Positions 30,643-39,707 are shown, numbered from the stretch's first letter. The stretch is DNA of 64,000 bases from Bacillus sp. ISL-41 (GCF_018613235.1 NZ_JAGGQP010000023.1:1-64000); one strand, 5' to 3'. A program made the numbers and translations. The notes: a model not told the origin generated them from the letters alone.

Positions 30643-32854
30643 AGTAATGGATGAACATGCAGCCAAACTGATCGCAGAAATAGAGGGGTCATTCCCTGAA
30701 TTGGAATTTCAACTTTTCAAAGAGAAGGTGGAACAGGCGCTTGCAGTGAAGAATATGACAGTGGACCAGGTTGAGAACATGTTGATTTTGACCGCAGTTG
30801 AACGGATCGACCGGAATGAACCTGACTGGACGTATGCAGCAGCGCGGTTTTACCTGAAAAAATTGTACATGCTGAGTTCCGGCTTTAGGGGAGAAGCTGG
30901 CTACGGTTCATTTTATGAATTAATCAATAGGTTGATAGAAATAGGGATTTATGATCGTCTAATCGCAGAATCCTACTCCCGTGAGGAAATAGAGTATCTG
31001 GAAAAGGTCATTGATCCAGAGAGGGACAAGCTATTTACATATATAGGGCTTTTAACGATGGCAGAAAGATATCTGGCACGCACACAAAATGGGAATTTCG
31101 CCGAACTGCCTCAAGAGCGGTTCATGATCATTGCCATGACACTGCTGGCTGAAGAACCAAAGGAAAAACGGCTTGAACTAGTCGAAGAGGCATACTGGGC
31201 GATTTCAAACCTCTATATGACAGTGGCTACTCCGACACTCTCGAATGCCGGCAAAAGCTACGGCCAATTATCAAGCTGCTTTATTGACACTGTTGCGGAT
31301 GATTTAAGGAGTATTTACGATTCGAATACAGATATATCTACCTTGAGCAAAAATGGCGGCGGCATTGGCGTTTATCTTGGTAAGATCAGAAGCCGCGGCA
31401 GTGATATCAAAGGCTTTAAAGGGGTCAGTTCCGGAGTCATTCCCTGGATGAAGCAGCTGAATAACACAGCGGTTTCTGTTGATCAATTAGGGCAGCGCCA
31501 GGGTGCTATTGCCGTGTACCTCGATGTCTGGCATAAAGATATCTTCCCGTTCCTTGATGCAAAACTGAACAATGGAGATGAGCGGCAGAGGACACATGAT
31601 TTGTTTTCGGGCATATGTGTCCCAGATTTATTTATGGAGCAAGTAGAAAAACGCGGCGACTGGTATCTGTTTGACCCGCATGAAGTAAGGAGAGTCATGG
31701 GGTTTTCGCTTGAAGATTATTTCGATGAGGAAAAGGGTGCAGGGTCATTTCGTGAAAAATATTGGGCTTGTGTCAACCACCCTGGTTTGCCCCATGAAGT
31801 GGTCCCTGCCATCGAAATTTTCAAATCAATCATGATCTCTCAGCTTGAAACCGGCACTCCTTATATGTTTTACAGGGATCAGGTTAACAGGCTTAATGCC
31901 AATCACCACAAAGGGATAATTTATTGCAGCAACCTTTGCACGGAAATCACCCAAAATATGAGTCCGACCCTTTTGGAAGAAGAAACAGTCGAAGACGGAA
32001 AGATTTTAATCTATAAAAAGCCAGGTGATTTTGTCGTCTGCAACTTGTCATCGATCTCTTTGGCGAAGAGCGTGGCGGATGGTGTACTTGAGAGAGTGAT
32101 TAAGATTCAGGTCAGGATGCTTGATAATGTCATCGATATAAATGAAATCCCTGTGCTGCAGGCACAGATAACCAACAAGAACTATAGGGGCATTGGCCTG
32201 GGAACATTCGGCTGGCACCACCTTCTCGCCCTTAAAGGAATCAAATGGGAAAGTGAAGAGGCAGTCGAGTATTGTGATAGTCTCTACGAAACTATTGCCT
32301 ATTTAACGATCAGCGCAAGCCTCGAGCTGGCAAAAGAAAAAGGGGTATACCCTTATTTTCAAGGTTCCGACTGGTCGACAGGTCAGTTTTTTGAGAAGAG
32401 ACAGTATGTTGGTGAAAGATGGGGGAAACTCGCTGAGGAAGTAAAACAGTACGGAATCAGGAACGGCTACTTAATGGCAGTTGCACCAAACTCCTCAACC
32501 TCGATCCTTGCGGGTTCAACAGCAAGCATTGACCCGATTTTCAGACTTGAATATTCCGAGGAGAAGAAAGATTACAAGATTCCAGTCACCGCACCGGACC
32601 TGTCAGCTGAAACGATGTGGTTCTATAAGACAGCCTACAACCTGGATCAACACTGGAGCATCAGGCAGAATGCCCGGCGTCAGCGCCATATCGATCAATC
32701 GATCTCGTTTAATTTTTATGTAACAAATACGATCAAGGCAAAGGCACTGCTGGAGCTGCACATGGATGCCTGGAAATCTGGATTGAAAACCACTTATTAT
32801 GTCCGCTCCACATCAAGCAGTGAGTTTGACGAATGTGAAAGCTGTCATAGTTAA
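30632..32854 (+). CDS. Class I ribonucleoside-diphosphate reductase, alpha subunit
   Basis: 740 aa catalytic subunit converting NDPs to dNDPs. Visible are LSSCFIDT (redox cysteine), KNGGGIGVYLGKIRSRGS, the active-site NLCTEI (Asn, thiyl Cys, Glu), PNSSTS, the YYVRS tyrosine pair, and the C-terminal redox pair CESC. No full ATP-cone is recognisable at the N-terminus. GCAGGAGG lies 8 nt before ATG 30632. The absence of nrdI nearby and the sequence style suggest class Ia rather than Ib. Control by the B12 riboswitch implies the genome also has a cobalamin-dependent class II enzyme; that is inferred. Confidence 0.92.
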   Translation: MSIEVMDEHAAKLIAEIEGSFPELEFQLFKEKVEQALAVKNMTVDQVENMLILTAVERIDRNEPDWTYAAARFYLKKLYMLSSGFRGEAGYGSFYELINRLIEIGIYDRLIAESYSREEIEYLEKVIDPERDKLFTYIGLLTMAERYLARTQNGNFAELPQERFMIIAMTLLAEEPKEKRLELVEEAYWAISNLYMTVATPTLSNAGKSYGQLSSCFIDTVADDLRSIYDSNTDISTLSKNGGGIGVYLGKIRSRGSDIKGFKGVSSGVIPWMKQLNNTAVSVDQLGQRQGAIAVYLDVWHKDIFPFLDAKLNNGDERQRTHDLFSGICVPDLFMEQVEKRGDWYLFDPHEVRRVMGFSLEDYFDEEKGAGSFREKYWACVNHPGLPHEVVPAIEIFKSIMISQLETGTPYMFYRDQVNRLNANHHKGIIYCSNLCTEITQNMSPTLLEEETVEDGKILIYKKPGDFVVCNLSSISLAKSVADGVLERVIKIQVRMLDNVIDINEIPVLQAQITNKNYRGIGLGTFGWHHLLALKGIKWESEEAVEYCDSLYETIAYLTISASLELAKEKGVYPYFQGSDWSTGQFFEKRQYVGERWGKLAEEVKQYGIRNGYLMAVAPNSSTSILAGSTASIDPIFRLEYSEEKKDYKIPVTAPDLSAETMWFYKTAYNLDQHWSIRQNARRQRHIDQSISFNFYVTNTIKAKALLELHMDAWKSGLKTTYYVRSTSSSEFDECESCHS

Positions 32855-32873
32855 GAGGAAGGGACGGGAAACC

Positions 32874-33911
32874 ATGAATCATTTGATGAAAAGAACACTT
32901 GTTGATGTCGATGCTCCCAATGCTTCGACCGGGATTATAAATGGCCAAAGTTCCAATATACTGAACTGGGATGATGTCCGCTTCCCATGGGCCTACCCAA
33001 AATATAAGAGGATGCTGGGTAATTTCTGGACCCCTTTTGAGATCAATATGTCAAAGGACATCAAGCAATTTTCGATGCTTTCAGAAAAAGAACAGGATGC
33101 CTTTTTAAAGATTATCGGGCTCCTGGCACTCCTTGACAGCATTCAAACAGACTATGCCGGTAAAGTTGCTGATTACCTCACCGACTCCAGCTTAAATGCA
33201 CTGATGATCATTTTGGCACAGCAGGAAGTCATCCATAATCATTCCTACAGCTATGTGCTGTCAAGCATCGTATCCAAGTCGAAGCAGGAGGAAGTGTTCG
33301 ACTATTGGAGGGCAGAACCAATCCTGCGCAAGCGAAATGAATTTATCACGGATGGCTATAAAGGTTTTGCGGAAAATCCAAGCATTGAAAATTTATTGCA
33401 TTCCATAGTCTATGATGTCATTCTTGAAGGCCTGTTTTTCTACTCGGGCTTCGCCTTCTTTTATAACCTTGCGCGGAACCAGAAAATGGTCGGCACCAGC
33501 ACGATGATTAACTACATTAACCGTGATGAACAGCTTCATGTAGGGTTATTCGAAAAGATTTTCAAAGAGATCCTGAGTGAAAATCCTGAATATGACACAA
33601 GTTCATTGAGGGGATTTGGGACGGAAGCATTCCGGGAAGCTGCACGGCTGGAGATTGAGTGGGCTGATTATATACTTGGCAACCAAATCGACGGCCTGCT
33701 AATGTCAGACCTGGAATCATATATAAAGTTCATGGCAAACAAACGGGCAGAGCAACTCGGCTTTGCTGCACCCTTCGAAGGACACCGGACCAATCCATTA
33801 AGATGGATTATCGCCTATCAGGAAGTAGACATGGGCAAGACCGATTTCTTTGAGCAAAAATCAAGACAGTATACGAAAACTTCCGATGAGAATGGGTTTG
33901 ATGAGCTTTAA
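32874..33911 (+). CDS. Class I ribonucleotide reductase, beta (radical) subunit
   Basis: 345 aa R2 protein housing the dimetal-tyrosyl radical. Ligands and radical site match the R2 pattern: LLDSIQ (Asp), QQEVIHNHSY (Glu, His and radical Tyr four residues after the His), EGLFFYSG (Glu) and RDEQLHVG (Glu, His). It partners the preceding alpha subunit, 19 bp upstream. ATG 32874 follows GAGGAAGGGA. The tyrosine is present, so a Tyr-lacking class Ic type is excluded. Confidence 0.93.
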   Translation: MNHLMKRTLVDVDAPNASTGIINGQSSNILNWDDVRFPWAYPKYKRMLGNFWTPFEINMSKDIKQFSMLSEKEQDAFLKIIGLLALLDSIQTDYAGKVADYLTDSSLNALMIILAQQEVIHNHSYSYVLSSIVSKSKQEEVFDYWRAEPILRKRNEFITDGYKGFAENPSIENLLHSIVYDVILEGLFFYSGFAFFYNLARNQKMVGTSTMINYINRDEQLHVGLFEKIFKEILSENPEYDTSSLRGFGTEAFREAARLEIEWADYILGNQIDGLLMSDLESYIKFMANKRAEQLGFAAPFEGHRTNPLRWIIAYQEVDMGKTDFFEQKSRQYTKTSDENGFDEL

Positions 33912-33935
33912 GACTGCCGTCGGAACAACAAGCCA

Positions 33936-34004
33936 TAGCGTTGATCCAGAAGGATTAACGCTCTTTTTGTAGAATTCCTTATTGAACAAAAGGGGCAGGG
34001 AATA
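33936..34004 (+). repeat. Dispersed repeat R1 (terminator half plus TTGAAC half)
   Basis: An AGCGTT...AACGCT hairpin with GATCC/GGAT inner pairing and a T run acts as terminator of the reductase operon. It is followed by TTATTGAACAAAAGGGGCAGG. It is the first of seven related gap sequences to 38165. Confidence 0.7.
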
Positions 34005-34051
34005 AGGATGTTCGTTTTTCAAACCAATAATCGATTGAGGAGCGATTATTT

Positions 34052-34318
34052 ATGACACTTAAATGGTTGTGGATATGGGTTATTACATTTAGCATTTTAG
34101 AATGGGTTTCTATCCCATTCATATCTGCATTTACAGAACAACTGTATCAAGTAGTTGATGCAATATTAATAATTGCTTTTGTTATTTACCCATTGTTTTT
34201 CTTGATTTCCCTTTTGCTATTAAAAAAAGAGTTAAAAAAGGTTGGAGCAGTGATTTTACTTATTCCACTAATCGCATATGCACCTTTACTAATTGGGCTT
34301 CAATCATTGCTTAAGTAG
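34052..34318 (+). CDS. Small three-helix membrane protein, unknown
   Basis: 88 aa with three hydrophobic segments (about residues 4-25, 33-58 and 64-85) separated by a KKELKK loop. GAGGAG precedes the ATG. The gene is AT-rich compared with the reductase operon before it and lies between repeats R1 and R2. No family recognised. Confidence 0.65.
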   Translation: MTLKWLWIWVITFSILEWVSIPFISAFTEQLYQVVDAILIIAFVIYPLFFLISLLLLKKELKKVGAVILLIPLIAYAPLLIGLQSLLK

Positions 34319-34327
34319 TAATGTATT

Positions 34328-34360
34328 ACTTATTGAGCTAAAGGTGCAGGATGGTTGAAG
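34328..34360 (+). repeat. Dispersed repeat R2 (TTGAAC half)
   Basis: TATTGAGCTAAAGGTGCAGG followed by ATGGTTGAAG, related to R1, R3, R4, R5, R6 and R7. Confidence 0.6.
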
Positions 34361-34420
34361 ATATTGCAACAATATTCTGTAAATAAAGAAATAATTATGG
34401 TTATCATTTCTATTTTACAG

Positions 34421-34456
34421 TAAAAAATAAAAGGCGTTGTAACATATTACAACGCA
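34421..34456 (-). terminator. Terminator of the DUF3231 gene
   Basis: On the minus strand a GCGTTGTAA/TTACAACGC stem is followed by a T-rich run. Confidence 0.8.
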
Positions 34457-34468
34457 CACTTCTTCGTC

Positions 34469-35491
34469 TTATTTCTTTAAATTTTTTGCTAAGAATTTCC
34501 TATCAATCGCTTCAGGTAGTTTTTCAAACCATCCATGTTTTACCATAACATTGTAACAAATAGCACCAGCCTCCGTTGCATGGGTAAATACTTTCAAATA
34601 GTTTACAAGTATATCCGATCTAAAGCTGGAGCCTAATGATGCACCATAATAAGAAAGTGCTGCATTTACTAATAATGCTGCATGAAACATCATCAATTTG
34701 TCCGAAAATGGACTTTCAGTGGACTCAGTAATCTCAGCATCCCATTTCTCAGGTATTGGTAAATTATCTTGTCGTAGAATAGAATCAAAGCTTTCTGCAT
34801 CTTTCCCAGCTAATTTAACATTTTTCAGCATAAAATTTCGAACATCCTCCATCTTTGCCACTTGACTAAAACCCAAACTTAACGAACTGATAAATCCAGT
34901 TTTCTTTGAATTAAAGAACAGAGTACTGATTTCGGAGCTGTTGAGAGGTCTTTTGTCTCCAATTAAATCTGAAATGATTCCCGTTGTTTCCATAAACTTT
35001 GTTCCATGAGGGGAAGGAATGGTAGGAAAACTTGAATATTTAGGTTGATTTTTAGCCAATGTCACTATTTTTTGAAACAATTCCTTAGAAGACAACGTAC
35101 ATTCAGTAAAATAATCTTGTATATCTGACCTTTCCGAGTTTGTTATAGCTAAGCTATAGGCGTTCACCCCATGTATGGTCATTATATACGAGTAAAAAAG
35201 TAAAAATTGATCAGAAAACAGACGTGGAGCACTGACATTCACATCATTCTTTGTAAATCCTATTGGGACTTGAAAATTTGCACTTTTCAAGAATTCGGAG
35301 ATTTTGGTAATATGGGACTCTGCTAACTGTAAAGAAAGTTCTAAAATGGGTTTGATTTCTTTATTTTCAACAATGTTTAGAAAATATTTGTAAACACATA
35401 TAGCCATACTATCACCCTGATATTGAAACCATAGGGCGGATACTTCAGCAGCAGTTAAACTGTTTGTTTTTAGTTTCCTGAAAATCCCCAA
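34469..35491 (-). CDS. DUF3231 family protein
   Basis: 340 aa made of two repeats of a ferritin-like, all-helical DUF3231 module (starting near LTAAEVSALWFQYQGDSMA and LNSSEISTLFFNSKKTGFI). Such proteins are common in Bacillaceae, often several per genome, and their role is not established. TTG 35491 is preferred because TGGAGG lies 7 nt upstream; the ORF's first codon at 35506 overlaps that site. The only minus-strand gene in the repeat-delimited stretch. Confidence 0.85.
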   Translation of the reverse strand: MGIFRKLKTNSLTAAEVSALWFQYQGDSMAICVYKYFLNIVENKEIKPILELSLQLAESHITKISEFLKSANFQVPIGFTKNDVNVSAPRLFSDQFLLFYSYIMTIHGVNAYSLAITNSERSDIQDYFTECTLSSKELFQKIVTLAKNQPKYSSFPTIPSPHGTKFMETTGIISDLIGDKRPLNSSEISTLFFNSKKTGFISSLSLGFSQVAKMEDVRNFMLKNVKLAGKDAESFDSILRQDNLPIPEKWDAEITESTESPFSDKLMMFHAALLVNAALSYYGASLGSSFRSDILVNYLKVFTHATEAGAICYNVMVKHGWFEKLPEAIDRKFLAKNLKK

Positions 35492-35670
35492 AGGAAATAC
35501 CTCCAATTTTCAAATTTGGTTCTTAAATAATTATATTTTATTGGTGAATTTATTAATCTAAGGTACTTTTGACTGCACTTTCGTTAAGGTTTTTAAAAAA
35601 GAGAAAACAATCCATCCTTTTGCTTATATGTTTTCCAAATCAATTAGAGATATGTGCGAAAGACCATATT

Positions 35671-35706
35671 ACTTATTGAACGAACGAAGCAGGATAGTTG
35701 AACAAG
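35671..35706 (+). repeat. Dispersed repeat R3 (TTGAAC half)
   Basis: ACTTATTGAACGAACGAAGC followed by AGGATAGTTGAACAAGG; the closest match to R2. Confidence 0.65.
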
Positions 35707-35748
35707 GTTTTCATTTATTTGGTAAAATATATAAAGGGGGATAGATAA

Positions 35749-36207
35749 ATGGAAAAACTTATAACTATATTTTTAATGTTATTTATAATTGCTAGTTGTT
35801 CAAATAAAGAGATTAAAACGATAAATCCAAATGAAATTACTTTTGGAACGCTTAAAATTCAAAAAGATGGTTCACTTGTGAAAGATATCAGTTTAATGGA
35901 AAATGAAAAATTATTGAAGGAAGCTGTTGAGACCTATAATAACGCTAAATTTCTTTCAGTCGAAGAAGGAGAAAATGAAAATCAAGTGAATGTTGACCCT
36001 ATCCCAACAGATGGGACTTTAGAGGAAGAATTATCAGCATCTTATTTTACAATTAGCGTGGAATCCACGGGGAACGATTATTATATCGGCTACAAAGGAG
36101 ATAACATATTTAAAGTAATCGCTTCTGGAGATAGTTTTAAGAATAGACCTTTAGAATACTTCCTTGAAAGTAAAGACTTAAAGGAAATTATTATTGAAAA
36201 TGAATAA
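35749..36207 (+). CDS. Small lipoprotein, unknown
   Basis: 152 aa. The N-terminus is a lipoprotein signal ending in the lipobox IASC (Cys near residue 17). The mature part is acidic with no recognised domain (TFGTLKIQKDGSLVKDISL, then SYFTISVESTGNDYYIGYKG). It should be anchored to the outer face of the membrane. AAAGGGGG precedes the ATG. AT-rich, in the repeat-delimited region. Confidence 0.7.
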   Translation: MEKLITIFLMLFIIASCSNKEIKTINPNEITFGTLKIQKDGSLVKDISLMENEKLLKEAVETYNNAKFLSVEEGENENQVNVDPIPTDGTLEEELSASYFTISVESTGNDYYIGYKGDNIFKVIASGDSFKNRPLEYFLESKDLKEIIIENE

Positions 36208-36220
36208 ATTTTATCTTTCG

Positions 36221-36304
36221 CTAACGGGTGTGTTGATCCAGAAAGGATTAGCGCCCTTTTTTGTTGAGTTTCATATTGAACAAACGGTGCAGTTTAGCTG
36301 CACC
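36221..36304 (+). repeat. Dispersed repeat R4 (both halves)
   Basis: GGTGTGTTGATCC and GGATTAGCGCCC hairpin plus TTTTTTGTTGA, then CATATTGAACAAACGGTGCAG. The first half acts as terminator of the lipoprotein gene. Confidence 0.7.
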
Positions 36305-36318
36305 AGGTTAGGGAAATT

Positions 36319-36500
36319 ATGGATAATTACCCAATGTTTAGCCATTTAACGAGGGATAATAAAATGATTAAATGGGACTTTATTGAAATAAATGTAAAAG
36401 AGGGATAACTAGGATAAAGAGATTAAATCTTTCTCTATATGATGAATTAGAGGTTCTAAAACAAAAGGGAATGTTGAAATTTAAAGGTTTGTTATTGAGG
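36319..36500 (+). other. Coding-looking remnants without an intact gene
   Basis: A 29-codon frame opens at ATG 36319 (MDNYPMFSHLTRDNK...) and a second frame after 36411 reads IKRLNLSLYDELEVLKQKGM before running into repeat R5. Neither has a clear RBS. Possibly a decayed small gene. Confidence 0.3.
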
Positions 36501-36574
36501 CAACGGGTGCGTTGATCAAGAAGGATTAACGCATTTTTTGTTGATTATTAAGCTATAGAAGCAGTTTAACAAGG
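36501..36574 (+). repeat. Dispersed repeat R5 (both halves)
   Basis: CAACGGGTGCGTTGATC and GGATTAACGC hairpin plus TTTTTTGTTGA, then TTATTAAGCTATAGAAGCAG. Confidence 0.7.
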
Positions 36575-36642
36575 AAGAAATTTAATAGATGAAATTTATG
36601 GTAAATTAAAGATACAGAAGTGATTGCAAAGGAGGGATTATC

Positions 36643-37410
36643 TTGTTAGAAATATTTCCTGTTTATATGACTTCCTTCAAACAAGATAGGCTAATTAGAG
36701 TATATCTACCTAAGAATTACAATGAAGGAAGGAAAAAATACCCTGTCTTATATATGCACGATGGACAAAATATTTTTAATGATGACGATGCAATTGGCGG
36801 CACATCTTTAGAACTTGAAAACTACTTAGATGAAAATGGATTAGAAGTTATTGTTGTCGGAATAGACCAAAATACCAAAGACCGAATAAACGAATATTGT
36901 CCTTGGTTAAATGGTGAATATAGCAAAAAAATATTAGGACACGTTAGTACATCTGGCGGAAAAGGGATAGAGTATGTTGACTTTATCGTGAATGAACTAA
37001 AGCCATTTATAGACAATAAATACCGTACGGTAAAGGAGAATACAGCAATGGCAGGTATCTCTTTAGGGGGACTTATTACCACGTATGCTATGTGTCGTTA
37101 TCCTCAAGTATTCAAAAATATAGCCGTATTATCTTCTGCATTTTACCGTAACCAAGAGGAAATTGAAAAGCTAATAAAGGATTCTGATTTGTCTTTAATT
37201 GAAAGGATATACTTAGACTGCGGAGATAAGGAATCTGGAAATGAAGAAATCATAAATAAAGAATTTTTAGTTTCAAATAAAGCCATTTATGATATTTTAA
37301 AAGAGAAAGTAACAAGTACAGAGTTTGCAATTATTATTGATGCTGAACATAACTATTCATTTTTTAGAGAAAGAGTTCCTAAAATTTTTTCTTTTTTATC
37401 AATAATTTAA
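36643..37410 (+). CDS. Alpha/beta-hydrolase esterase (esterase D / Fes-like)
   Basis: 255 aa putative esterase. It has YPVLYMHDGQNIF near the oxyanion strand, the nucleophile elbow in MAGISLGGLITTY (serine near residue 140), an acid in YLDCGDKE and the catalytic His in DAEHNYSFFRE. Related proteins act on siderophore esters or other small esters. No signal peptide. TTG 36643 follows AAAGGAGGG by 7 nt. AT-rich, flanked by repeats R5 and R6. Confidence 0.82.
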   Translation: MLEIFPVYMTSFKQDRLIRVYLPKNYNEGRKKYPVLYMHDGQNIFNDDDAIGGTSLELENYLDENGLEVIVVGIDQNTKDRINEYCPWLNGEYSKKILGHVSTSGGKGIEYVDFIVNELKPFIDNKYRTVKENTAMAGISLGGLITTYAMCRYPQVFKNIAVLSSAFYRNQEEIEKLIKDSDLSLIERIYLDCGDKESGNEEIINKEFLVSNKAIYDILKEKVTSTEFAIIIDAEHNYSFFRERVPKIFSFLSII

Positions 37411-37423
37411 GATAAAAGTTTTG

Positions 37424-37452
37424 TACTTAAACAAACAGGTGCGATAGTTTAA
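37424..37452 (+). repeat. Dispersed repeat R6 (TTGAAC half, diverged)
   Basis: TACTTAAACAAACAGGTGCG followed by ATAGTTTAA, a diverged copy of the R2/R3 type. Confidence 0.45.
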
Positions 37453-37462
37453 AAAAGTTGCA

Positions 37463-37627
37463 ATGCAGTTTTTTTATGGAATCTGGCGTAAAAATGAATG
37501 TAACTTAATGGATGTTTTGTTACATTCAAGGAACCCAAAAAGGCAAAAATGGTTGCTAGCAGTAGTTAATAATTTATATGCTCAATATTATGATAAAAAA
37601 AATAAAATCGCCTTTATACATAATTGA
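37463..37627 (+). pseudogene. Possible small ORF or gene fragment
   Basis: 54 codons from ATG to TGA, including NPKRQKWLLAVVNNLYAQYY. The composition looks protein-like, but no Shine-Dalgarno site precedes the ATG, so it is probably a fragment of a lost gene. Confidence 0.3.
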
Positions 37628-37648
37628 ATATAGAAAGGAGATCATAAA

Positions 37649-38050
37649 ATGAAAAGAATAATTTTTGGTTTAGTGGCAGTAGGAATCATATCAGCAGGAT
37701 TAATCTTCGGTAGTGGAACTATAGAAAAACAAGCGGAAGGTAGTAAAAAACCCAATATAGACGCATTGTTAGCTGAAAATGGATTTACAGCAGAACCACT
37801 GTCGAATGATGAAATGAAAGAAATGGATTTATATCTTGAAAAATATACAAAAAATTTTTCAATTGATAGAACTGTAATAGGAAAAGTGAAAAATCAGGAA
37901 AATTCAAAGGTTATAGAAGTTGCCATATCACAAACATCTGGTATTCTTAGTGAAATTCAGGCTGAAAATCCAGAAGAAGCTGAAAAGGTTAGAAAAGAAA
38001 AGGGTTTGTCTTTCATTCCTATATATTTTAATCATGATTCAGATAGATAA
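37649..38050 (+). CDS. Small secreted or membrane-anchored protein, unknown
   Basis: 133 aa. Residues 1-22 are a hydrophobic export or anchor segment (KRIIFGLVAVGIISAGLIFG) with no lipobox. The rest is charged with no known domain (LAENGFTAEPLSNDEMKEMD). GAAAGGAG precedes the ATG. It has its own terminator. AT-rich. Confidence 0.65.
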   Translation: MKRIIFGLVAVGIISAGLIFGSGTIEKQAEGSKKPNIDALLAENGFTAEPLSNDEMKEMDLYLEKYTKNFSIDRTVIGKVKNQENSKVIEVAISQTSGILSEIQAENPEEAEKVRKEKGLSFIPIYFNHDSDR

Positions 38051-38053
38051 AGT

Positions 38054-38090
38054 AAATCCCCTTTATTAATTTAAAGGGGATTTGTATTTA
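38054..38090 (+). terminator. Terminator of the 37649 gene
   Basis: AAATCCCCTTT/AAAGGGGATTT stem, then TGTATTT. Confidence 0.8.
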
Positions 38091-38120
38091 AGACGGATAA
38101 TCTATAGTATTTGAAAAAAA

Positions 38121-38165
38121 TCACTTGAACTCCCGGGTGCTAATGTTCAACAAAAGATAACGCTC
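38121..38165 (+). repeat. Dispersed repeat R7 (diverged)
   Basis: CACTTGAACTCCCGGGTGCT, then AATGTTCAACAAAAGATAACGC. Last of the series. Confidence 0.45.
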
Positions 38166-38274
38166 CACGCATTGTTCTAGGCCTATTAACTTGCCAAATT
38201 GGCTGCTATTTTAAGTGGGAAATTCTTTGCGCATAGAACTGTTAATTTGTACCTCACAAGTCGATACCGTTATA

Positions 38275-38314
38275 AAAAGCCTTACCCGTTTTTAAAAACG
38301 GATAAGGCTTTTGT
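38275..38314 (-). terminator. Terminator of narK
   Basis: Minus-strand AAAAGCCTTATCCGTTT / AAACGGGTAAGGCTTTTT hairpin about 10 bp past the stop. Confidence 0.8.
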
Positions 38315-38324
38315 TTGTGCACTA

Positions 38325-39638
38325 TTATGCTGTGGTTGCTGCCTTTTTCTGTGTACTTGTTGCTTCTGAAGTTTTTCTCTGGTAGTAATACCAGTTTAGA
38401 ATGATCGACAGTACATAGAAGCCGATGAAGATGAAGAATGCTGGCACATAACCACCTGAGATATTGACGGACCATCCGAACAGCTTTGGAATCAGGAAGG
38501 ATCCGTAAGCTGCGAAGGCTGCGGTGAAACCTAGTACTGGTGCAGCTTCTTTCGGTACGAAGATTCCAGGGATCATCTGGAATGTTGAACCAGAGCCGAT
38601 TCCGGCAGCAATGAACAGGATCAAGAATGATGCAAGGAAGCCGCCGAATTGCTTAGTGCCAAGGAAGTAAATGACGCTTCCGGCACCAGCCATCATCACA
38701 ACCAGGACGATGGATGTCAGCTTGGCACCTCCCATTTTATCAGCCAGCCATCCGCCGACAGGACGTGATGCGGCAGCAAGGAAAGCACCTAAGAATGCTA
38801 AAGAGATATATTCAGGGAATTGTGATTTCAATAATAGCGGGAATGCCGCTGAGTATCCAATGAAAGAACCGAATGTTGCAACATAAAGCCATGTCATGAT
38901 CCAAGTGTGTTTTCTTTTTACAATGACGAATTGGTCAGAGAATGATTGCTTTGTTCCAGGCAGGTTATCCATCCCGAACCAGGCTGCGATCGTGACAATC
39001 GCGATTGGTAAAAGCCAGATGAATGCTGCGTTTTGCAGAAATACTTCCTGGCCGTTAGACAATTTCTGTCCATCGCCAGCGATAAAAGCGAAAGTTCCAG
39101 TTGTAATGATCAATGGTGTTACGAATTGAACGACTGATACACCCATGTTACCTAAACCGCCGTTAATGCCAAGCGCGGTTCCACGTGCTTTTTTCGGGAA
39201 GAAGAAGCTGATGTTGGATGAAGAACTGGAGAAGTTACCGCCACCCAAGCCGGAAAGTGCTGCCAGCAAAAGCATGACAGAATATGGTGTATCAGGATTC
39301 TGGACAGCGAAACCGATGCCGACTGCCGGAATCGCGAGTACAGCTGTTGACAGGACCGTCCAGTTACGGCCGCCCATCATCCCAACGCCAAACGTATACA
39401 CAAATCGTAAAGTTGCACCAACAAGACCAGGCATTGCTGCCAATGTGAAAAGCTGCTGATCAGTAAAACTAAAACCAATATCATTTAATCTAATAGCGAC
39501 TACAGACCAAATCTGCCAGACTATGAACGCGAGCATCAGGGAAGGAACAGAGATCCATAAGTTCCGCTTGGCATGTTTTTTGCCTTCGGATTGCCAAAAA
39601 CCATCGTCTTCAGGATTCCATTTATTTATGCGAGCCAT
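38325..39638 (-). CDS. narK: Nitrate/nitrite transporter NarK (MFS)
   Basis: 437 aa, twelve membrane segments. The nitrate/nitrite porter signature is present twice in modified form: ALSGLGGGNFSSSSSNISFF with GTALGINGGLGN in the first half, and AGIGSGSTFQMIPGIF with GFTAAFAAYGSF in the second. It exchanges or imports nitrate and nitrite. TGGAGG precedes the ATG. An FNR-type box lies 70 bp upstream, consistent with induction by oxygen limitation. No nitrate reductase gene is in the window. Confidence 0.92.
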   Translation of the reverse strand: MARINKWNPEDDGFWQSEGKKHAKRNLWISVPSLMLAFIVWQIWSVVAIRLNDIGFSFTDQQLFTLAAMPGLVGATLRFVYTFGVGMMGGRNWTVLSTAVLAIPAVGIGFAVQNPDTPYSVMLLLAALSGLGGGNFSSSSSNISFFFPKKARGTALGINGGLGNMGVSVVQFVTPLIITTGTFAFIAGDGQKLSNGQEVFLQNAAFIWLLPIAIVTIAAWFGMDNLPGTKQSFSDQFVIVKRKHTWIMTWLYVATFGSFIGYSAAFPLLLKSQFPEYISLAFLGAFLAAASRPVGGWLADKMGGAKLTSIVLVVMMAGAGSVIYFLGTKQFGGFLASFLILFIAAGIGSGSTFQMIPGIFVPKEAAPVLGFTAAFAAYGSFLIPKLFGWSVNISGGYVPAFFIFIGFYVLSIILNWYYYQRKTSEATSTQKKAATTA

Positions 39639-39707
39639 TTTAATTCCTCCATATATTTTCGAATGGGTGTTTACAAGATTAATAAACCATTTATATCACA
39701 CATCAGT

